From Paludibacter sp. (GTDB taxonomy: Bacteria > Bacteroidota > Bacteroidia > Bacteroidales > Paludibacteraceae), in NCBI GenBank assembly GCA_028748945.1, contig JAQTOL010000178.1, forward strand, positions 1 through 6,773: 6,773 nucleotides of DNA. The letters are read 5' to 3'. Below the pieces are notes generated by a model. It had not been told where the DNA came from. It made no database searches and saw only the letters and a list, made by a program, of their open reading frames with translations. A program made the position numbers and the translations under genes. Positions 1-4,144 of the stretch are shown one piece after another. The stretch's first letter is position 1; every line of letters begins with the position of its first letter.

Positions 1-107
1 TTTTTATGGCAGGAATGGAAAACAATTCCGATATCGTACCAATGAATTCTTATGCGCCAAAATTTGTGAATGTCAATGACAGGAAATGGAATCCGGGTAT
101 GATTTGT

Positions 108-110
108 TAA
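108..110 (+). other. In-frame TAA interrupting the GH51 frame
   Basis: The codons around it read NPGMIC-stop-NASTSYCTPSYYVQ. Homologues, from memory, carry an aromatic or hydrophobic residue here (NPDxIxFN-type). One base change from TAT, TAC or TTA would give TAA; from TTT two changes are needed. The nearby Cys in SYCTPSYY, where family members usually have Gly (YGTPSYY), hints that more than one residue has drifted. TAA is also the real terminator at 1284 and 3793, so this codon is not generally reassigned. Confidence 0.85.
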
Positions 111-155
111 AATGCTTCAACATCATATTGTACCCCATCGTATTATGTTCAAAAA

Positions 156-1286
156 ATGTTTTCTACAAATATCGGAACAGTTTCTATTCCGGTAAAAGAT
201 ACATTAAATATGGTTTCAAATCCGGTAACCGGTTCAGTCGGACTTGGAACCTGGTCGACAGTTGCCGATTATTCTAACATTATAGTCAAAAACAGTTCCA
301 ATACAACCTTATTTTCCGATCAGTTTGCCAATAGTTCAAACTGGACACCATCCAGTGGAACCTGGTCGGTTGCCGGTGGAATTTATTCTCAAACAGCTAC
401 CACGACTGATTGCAGGTCTATTGCTAAAAACATAACAGATTCAACTTATACCTATTCACTTAAAGCAAGAAAAGTCAGCGGAAGCGAAGGCTTTCTGATA
501 ATTTTCGGCTATAAAGATGCCAATAATTTTTATTGGTGGAACATTGGTGGTTGGGGTAATACTAAAAATGCGATTGAACAATGTATTGATGGGTCAAAGA
601 GTGTTTTGACCTCGACAGCCGGAAGTGTAAATACCAATCAATGGTACGATGTAAAGATTGAAATTTCACCTTCCAAAATTTTGTTTTATTTGGATAATGT
701 GTTAATTCATGCGATTGACAATACGACTTCATTAAAGTTATACACTTCAGCAACTCTTGATGAAGCGAATAATAAATTGTTTTTGAAAGTGATTAATCCG
801 GCAAACTCCGCTGTGGTAGGTAATGTTGATTTGAAAGGTGTGGATAATAATCTGATTAGCGGAGAAGCCACAGTACTTAGTTCAAACGATCCTTTAATCG
901 AGAATTCATTGTCAAATGAAAATAACATTGTTCCCGTTACTTCGGCCATTGATTCATTATCGAGCAATTTTAATTATACTTTTAAAGCAAATTCTGTTAC
1001 CATTTTACAATTGAATACATCGGTTATCAACTCGGTAACACCTTTAAAAAAAAACGAAAGTAAATTGAAAATATATCCGAACCCTGCTCATAATAGTGTT
1101 TTCGTCCAGGGATACGAAGATGGAAAGATTTCAGTAAAGATTAGTTCTCTGGTCGGCCAGACTATTTTGACTGATAAAATCAACAATGGTTCTAAAATTG
1201 ATTTATCTGTTCTGGATCCGGGAATCTATATTATGGAAGCAAAAGAGGGTAATAACGTAATCTCAACTAAACTAATCAAACAATAA
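156..1286 (+). CDS. Downstream open fragment of the interrupted GH51 gene (LamG-like insert, GH51 C-terminal domain, T9SS tail)
   Basis: This is the longest ATG-started open frame after the stop at 108-110, 376 codons, and a gene finder would probably call it as a separate protein. It is unlikely to be a true independent gene: its first residues (MFSTNIGTVSIPV) sit inside the conserved GH51 stretch YYVQKMFSTN, it has no signal peptide, and its frame matches the upstream GH51 fragment. Domains by residue: remainder of the GH51 core 1-50 (including GLGTWSTVADYSNI); a concanavalin/LamG-like jelly roll about 53-190 (FSDQFANSSNW, FLIIFGYKDANNFYWWNIGG, QWYDVKIEISPSKILFYLDN); GH51 C-terminal beta-sandwich about 193-292; a lysine-rich linker; and a T9SS type A domain about 303-376. 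Without a signal peptide the fragment could not reach the T9SS even if translated. Confidence 0.6.
   Translation: MFSTNIGTVSIPVKDTLNMVSNPVTGSVGLGTWSTVADYSNIIVKNSSNTTLFSDQFANSSNWTPSSGTWSVAGGIYSQTATTTDCRSIAKNITDSTYTYSLKARKVSGSEGFLIIFGYKDANNFYWWNIGGWGNTKNAIEQCIDGSKSVLTSTAGSVNTNQWYDVKIEISPSKILFYLDNVLIHAIDNTTSLKLYTSATLDEANNKLFLKVINPANSAVVGNVDLKGVDNNLISGEATVLSSNDPLIENSLSNENNIVPVTSAIDSLSSNFNYTFKANSVTILQLNTSVINSVTPLKKNESKLKIYPNPAHNSVFVQGYEDGKISVKISSLVGQTILTDKINNGSKIDLSVLDPGIYIMEAKEGNNVISTKLIKQ
1062..1283 (+). other. T9SS type A C-terminal sorting domain of the GH51-like protein
   Basis: The last ~74 residues carry the usual landmarks of a Por/T9SS type A sorting domain: KIYPNPAHNSVFV at its start, VKISSLVGQTI in the middle, and LDPGIYIMEAKEGNNVISTK followed by the short basic end LIKQ. 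In this family the domain directs a Sec-exported protein through the outer-membrane T9SS translocon, where it is normally removed while the protein is released or anchored on the surface. It follows a low-complexity linker containing nine consecutive A bases (1046-1054). Confidence 0.9.
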
Positions 1287-1320
1287 ATCCGATTCAATCA
1301 AATCAAACAACTGTCTTATA

Positions 1321-3522
1321 ATGAAAATGTATATTTTAGATTACAAAAAGATTAACGTCAAAATTATTCTGTTGATATTTTCTTGTCTCATGTTAAATTC
1401 AACAGCATCTTTTGCAGTGGATACATCTTTGAAAATTCAATATACTTTTAATAGTGCTACGAATTATACAATTTCTGACAATTCGGGAAACGGTTATAAT
1501 GCAACATTAAATAATGGAGCAGTAGTAAAAAAAATGGGTCGTTTCAACGTTCTTGATTTGGGATCTTTAAATGGATATCTTGATATGGGAGTAAATACGG
1601 GTCAGGTAATTCAAAGCCTGAACGATTTTTCAGTAGCCCTTTATGTTTATGTAGATCCGTCAACCAATGTAACGGCTGCAGGTAATTTTATCTGGACTTT
1701 TGCCAATTCCGATAATATGGCCGGCACGGCGAATGGGAATATGTTTTTTACGGCCATCACTAACCGTTATGCTATTGCCAAAACCAACTGGACAACAGAA
1801 ACGAGTGTAAAACAAGGAAGTGCTTTGATTAAAGGTTCATGGCAACATATAACTTATACGCAAGCCGGAACTACAGGAACAATTTATTTAAATGGTGTAC
1901 AGGTGAAAACTGGTACGGTTTCAACATTTCCATCCGATCTTGGAGCAACCACCAGTAATTTCATTGGAAAATCGTGCTATAGTGCTGACGCTTATCTGAC
2001 AAAATCAATGATCAATGATTTCAGGCTATACAACCGGGCACTTTCTGCTTCGGAAGTGGTTTCATTAGCTTCACAAAAAGCAGGACTGGACAGTGCATTG
2101 ATTATTCAGCAAGTGGCTGATGTAAAATCACAATTAATATTAAATGGATTAGACTCTGTTAAATCCAATCTAACACTACCTACTGATGGCGGAAATAGCG
2201 TATCGATAACCTGGAATTCATCGAATGCCGGTGTGATTTCTAATCTTGGAATTGTAACCCGTCCGGCTATGGGAGCATCATCGGCAGTGGTTCATCTGAC
2301 TGCAACCATTTCGAAAAACGGTGTTGTCGACTCTAAGGAGTTTATTGCCACTATTCTACCGTATTTGACTGACAGAATGAGTGTGGTAAGTGATTCTGCA
2401 AGTTTAAATCTTGTCGGTAATTTAAGTTCACTGGTATCAAATCTTTCTTTGCCTGCCAACGGGAACGAAGGTTCTGTAATTTCATGGAGTTCAAGTGCTC
2501 CAACGGTATTGGCTGCTACCGGAATTATTATAAGTCGTCCGGCAAAAGGAACAGGCAAAACAAAAGTTACTTTAACTGCCACCATTACAAAAGGAACCGC
2601 CTCGACCACTAAAACTTATGATGTTTATATTGCCGAAGCCGAAGATTTTTCAGCCTATCTGTTTGCTTATTTTACAGGGAATTCAGGCAATCAGGAAGCT
2701 ATTCGGTTCGCTCTTAGCAATGATGGGTACAATTACAGGGCTTTAAATAATAATAATCCGATACTTAACTCGGCTACCATAAGTTCTTCGGGGGGCGTGC
2801 GCGATCCACACATTCTACGTGGTGAAAACAACGACTACTATATGGTGGCTACGGATATGGTCTCGGCATTGGGATGGGCATCAAACAGAGCTATGGTTTT
2901 ATTAAAGTCGAACAATTTGACCGACTGGACATCCAGTGTCGTTAATATCCCGAATACATATCCCGAATTTAGTGCTGCCGACAGGGTTTGGGCACCTCAA
3001 TCAATATATGACCCTACTGTAGGCAAATATATGGTTTATTTCGCTATGCGACTTGGAGCATCGGATTATGACAAAATATATTATGCATATGCCAATAGTA
3101 CTTTTACTGCATTAGAATCGGCACCCAAAGTTTTGTTTGATAATGGAGGTTTATCTACTATTGATGCAGATATAATACTTAAAGATGGAATTTATAATTT
3201 ATTTTTCAAGACGGAAGGAAACGGCAATGGAATTAAGAAAGCAACTTCGGGTAACTTAACAGGAGGATACGTGTTGGTTGATAAATACCTTCAGTCCACC
3301 ACTAACCCGGTTGAGGGCTCCAGTGTATTTAAACTGATTAATTCGGACAATTATATTTTGATGTACGATATGTACACCAGTGGTTCTTATCAATTTACAA
3401 TCAGTACCGATTTATTGAATTTTTCAGTTGCGCCCACTCCAATTTCTTTTGATTTTACACCAAGACATGGAACAATAATTCCGATAACAGCTTCTGAAAA
3501 GCAGGCTTTGAGTGCAAAATAG
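1321..3522 (+). CDS. Secreted LamG / Ig-like / GH43 glycoside hydrolase, ending at a TAG that cuts off its T9SS tail
   Basis: 733 residues. A signal peptide covers 1-32 (basic start, hydrophobic IILLIFSCLML, probable signal peptidase I site SFA|VD). A LamG-like jelly roll spans about 36-250 (LKIQYTFNSA, DNSGNGYNATLNNG, WQHITYTQAGTTGTIYLNGV, INDFRLYNRALSASEV). Two Ig-like domains of the atrophied bacterial type follow at about 261-346 and 348-440 (ITWNSSNAGVIS; ISWSSSAPTVLA). A GH43 five-bladed propeller fills about 445-728. Likely GH43 catalytic residues are D495 (GGVRDPHI, base), D615 (IDADII, pKa modulator) and E665 (VEGSSVF, acid), so the active site looks intact. GH43 enzymes are usually beta-xylosidases, arabinofuranosidases or arabinanases; the exact substrate cannot be read here. 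The ATG at 1321 is chosen because the signal peptide follows at once; ATG 1327 is a possible alternative. The 34-base gap after the GH51 gene suggests one operon. Without the tail the enzyme should remain periplasmic. Confidence 0.92.
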   Translation: MKMYILDYKKINVKIILLIFSCLMLNSTASFAVDTSLKIQYTFNSATNYTISDNSGNGYNATLNNGAVVKKMGRFNVLDLGSLNGYLDMGVNTGQVIQSLNDFSVALYVYVDPSTNVTAAGNFIWTFANSDNMAGTANGNMFFTAITNRYAIAKTNWTTETSVKQGSALIKGSWQHITYTQAGTTGTIYLNGVQVKTGTVSTFPSDLGATTSNFIGKSCYSADAYLTKSMINDFRLYNRALSASEVVSLASQKAGLDSALIIQQVADVKSQLILNGLDSVKSNLTLPTDGGNSVSITWNSSNAGVISNLGIVTRPAMGASSAVVHLTATISKNGVVDSKEFIATILPYLTDRMSVVSDSASLNLVGNLSSLVSNLSLPANGNEGSVISWSSSAPTVLAATGIIISRPAKGTGKTKVTLTATITKGTASTTKTYDVYIAEAEDFSAYLFAYFTGNSGNQEAIRFALSNDGYNYRALNNNNPILNSATISSSGGVRDPHILRGENNDYYMVATDMVSALGWASNRAMVLLKSNNLTDWTSSVVNIPNTYPEFSAADRVWAPQSIYDPTVGKYMVYFAMRLGASDYDKIYYAYANSTFTALESAPKVLFDNGGLSTIDADIILKDGIYNLFFKTEGNGNGIKKATSGNLTGGYVLVDKYLQSTTNPVEGSSVFKLINSDNYILMYDMYTSGSYQFTISTDLLNFSVAPTPISFDFTPRHGTIIPITASEKQALSAK
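3520..3522 (+). other. In-frame TAG between the GH43 domain and its T9SS tail
   Basis: The frame reads SEKQALSAK-stop-GTTETPSLSINSSVHIYPNP. The stop lies in the expected linker, just after the usual GH43 end (RHGTIIPITASEKQALSAK). One C-to-T change from CAG (Gln) would create it; AAG, GAG, TGG or TAT/TAC are other one-step ancestors. No ATG follows before the sorting domain begins, so the tail is not a re-started gene. Confidence 0.88.
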
Positions 3523-3795
3523 GGAACAACGGAAACTCCTTCATTATCAATCAATTCATCTGTCCATATTTATCCTAATCCTGTAAAAGAAACTTTAAGC
3601 GTCGCAATTGATAAATCTGTTGATTCAGAAGTGAAAATTTTAGTTTTTGATTTGATGGGAAAAAAACTTTTACAGACAGATGTTGAGCAAGAAAATATAC
3701 AATTAAACGTAAGTAATTTAAAACCGGGTATCTATTTATTACAATGTATAATGAACAATCTTGAAATAAGCCATTCAAAATTCATTAAAGAATAA
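3523..3795 (+). pseudogene. Orphaned T9SS type A sorting domain of the GH43 gene, in frame after the TAG
   Basis: Ninety codons in the same frame as the GH43 gene run from GGA at 3523 to TAA at 3793-3795. The linker GTTETPSLSINSSVH leads into IYPNPVKETLSVAI, then VKILVFDLMGKKLLQTD, then LNVSNLKPGIYLLQC and the end HSKFIKE: the complete pattern of a T9SS type A sorting domain. There is no start codon or signal peptide of its own, so it can only be expressed as part of the GH43 protein by readthrough, or if the TAG is a sequence error. The full frame 1321-3795 would encode a normal T9SS cargo enzyme of 825 codons counting the TAG position, excluding the final stop. The reading frame is otherwise undamaged, so any inactivation would be recent. 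Confidence 0.85.
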
Positions 3796-3819
3796 TGCAG
3801 GAATGCAGCTCCTGTTATT
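3791..3819 (+). terminator. Possible transcription terminator after the GH51-GH43 operon
   Basis: An imperfect inverted repeat overlaps the stop codon at 3793: AATAA, a two-base bulge (TG), CAGGA, a seven-base loop, then TCCTG TTATT. That gives up to ten base pairs, five of them moderately strong. The bases after it (CTATCGATAAATTTG) lack a clean T run, so it is a weak candidate. A second small stem at 3839-3857 (AACGG, nine-base loop, CCGTT, then TT) is another candidate. Confidence 0.35.
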
Positions 3820-4032
3820 CTATCGATAAATTTGAACCAACGGTGTAAATGCCCGTTTTAATTTAAGTAATACCCTGTTTATACCTTGTTTTGTTTGTCA
3901 GAAAAGTCTATACACAGTGGGTTAATAATCAGATAAAAGGAGTGTTGAAAAATTTTATAATTGGGTCATATAAGCAAACATCTTGTCTCCCTTTTTGAAC
4001 GTATTTTCGCCATCATTATCTGGTATTACACA

Positions 4033-4040
4033 TATATTTG
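4033..4040 (+). promoter_or_regulatory. Bacteroidota-type promoter -7 element for the surface-protein gene
   Basis: TATATTTG fits the Bacteroidetes primary sigma factor -7 consensus TAnnTTTG exactly. The matching -33 TTTG is not clear: TTTTCG at 4004-4009 is the nearest approximation, with slightly long spacing, and TTTG at 3994-3997 is too far away. If used, transcription would start near 4045-4050 and leave a leader of about 100 bases before the ATG at 4145. An eight-base match in A/T-rich DNA can arise by chance. Confidence 0.5.
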
Positions 4041-4099
4041 TATGATAATAAAATTAATGTCATTATAAGCCAAGATTTCACAATACTTTTTTAAATATC

Positions 4100-4141
4100 A
4101 ATTATTCACAATTCTTAATTATTTACCTTTTAATTATTTAC
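4100..4141 (+). repeat. Three copies of AATTATT(T/C)AC before the start codon
   Basis: AATTATTCAC lies at 4100-4109, and AATTATTTAC at 4117-4126 and 4132-4141. The last two copies are part of an identical 12-base unit (TTAATTATTTAC) repeated at a 15-base period, and the last ends three bases before the ATG. There is no Shine-Dalgarno sequence. Unstructured A/T-rich leaders are usual for Bacteroidota translation starts, so the repeat may only reflect that composition, or it may be a regulatory site. Confidence 0.6.
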
Positions 4142-4144
4142 ATC

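Larger units (their letters stand above)
1..1286 (+). pseudogene. GH51 alpha-L-arabinofuranosidase-like gene, 3' part, interrupted by an in-frame stop
   Basis: One frame (codons starting at base 3) runs from the left edge to the TAA at 1284-1286, broken only by a TAA at 108-110. Before the stop it reads MAGMENNSDIVPMNSYAPKF then VNVNDRKWNP; after it comes CTPSYYVQKMFSTN. Together these match the conserved GH51 stretch following the catalytic nucleophile (family pattern from memory: FMxGxExNSD...YAP...NDRxWNP...YGTPSYYVQ). A LamG/CBM-like insert follows at about 312-725. The GH51 C-terminal beta-sandwich then resumes (LYTSATLDEANNKLFLKVIN, ENSLSNENNIVPV, YTFKANSVTILQL), and a T9SS sorting domain ends the protein. 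GH51 enzymes release terminal arabinofuranose from arabinan or arabinoxylan. Both catalytic glutamates should lie upstream, outside the window. A product ending at 108 would lose the end of the barrel and the whole beta-sandwich, so it is probably inactive. Sequence error and readthrough are alternatives. The family is secure; the pseudogene status is less so. Confidence 0.8.
3796..4144. other. Intergenic region between the enzyme operon and the multi-module surface-protein gene
   Basis: About 350 A/T-rich bases with no supportable coding frame on either strand. It holds two weak hairpins near its left end, a promoter -7 match at 4033-4040, and a three-copy ten-base repeat (4100-4141) just before the next start codon. 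The length and the promoter match suggest that the downstream gene is transcribed separately from the enzymes. I see no RNA gene or riboswitch. Confidence 0.6.

Noticed and set aside
86..277. A 63-codon + strand frame overlapping the GH51 gene
   Set aside because: It lies out of frame with the clear GH51 protein and its residues show no domain-like pattern; it is a shadow.
707..967. An 86-codon minus-strand frame
   Set aside because: It is antisense to the GH51 C-terminal beta-sandwich; no signal peptide, motif or promoter supports it. The smaller antisense frames at 562-753 and 4707-4889 were rejected for the same reason.
1287..1320. Separate promoter or terminator between the GH51 and GH43 genes
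   Set aside because: Only 34 bases are available and neither a TAnnTTTG element nor a hairpin is visible; one transcript is more likely.
1355..1389. Lipoprotein signal (Cys22 of the GH43 protein)
   Set aside because: The residues before Cys (IFS) match a lipobox poorly, and a better signal peptidase I site (SFA|VD) follows ten residues later.
2292..2609. A 105-codon minus-strand frame
   Set aside because: It is antisense to the Ig-like domains of the GH43 protein and has no recognisable protein features.
108..3522. Alternative genetic code with stop codon reassignment
   Set aside because: The interruptions use two different stop codons, and TAA also ends both genes directly after their sorting domains, so a reassigned codon does not fit.
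3575..3778. A 67-codon minus-strand frame
   Set aside because: It is antisense to the in-frame T9SS sorting domain, which is clearly the real coding content here.
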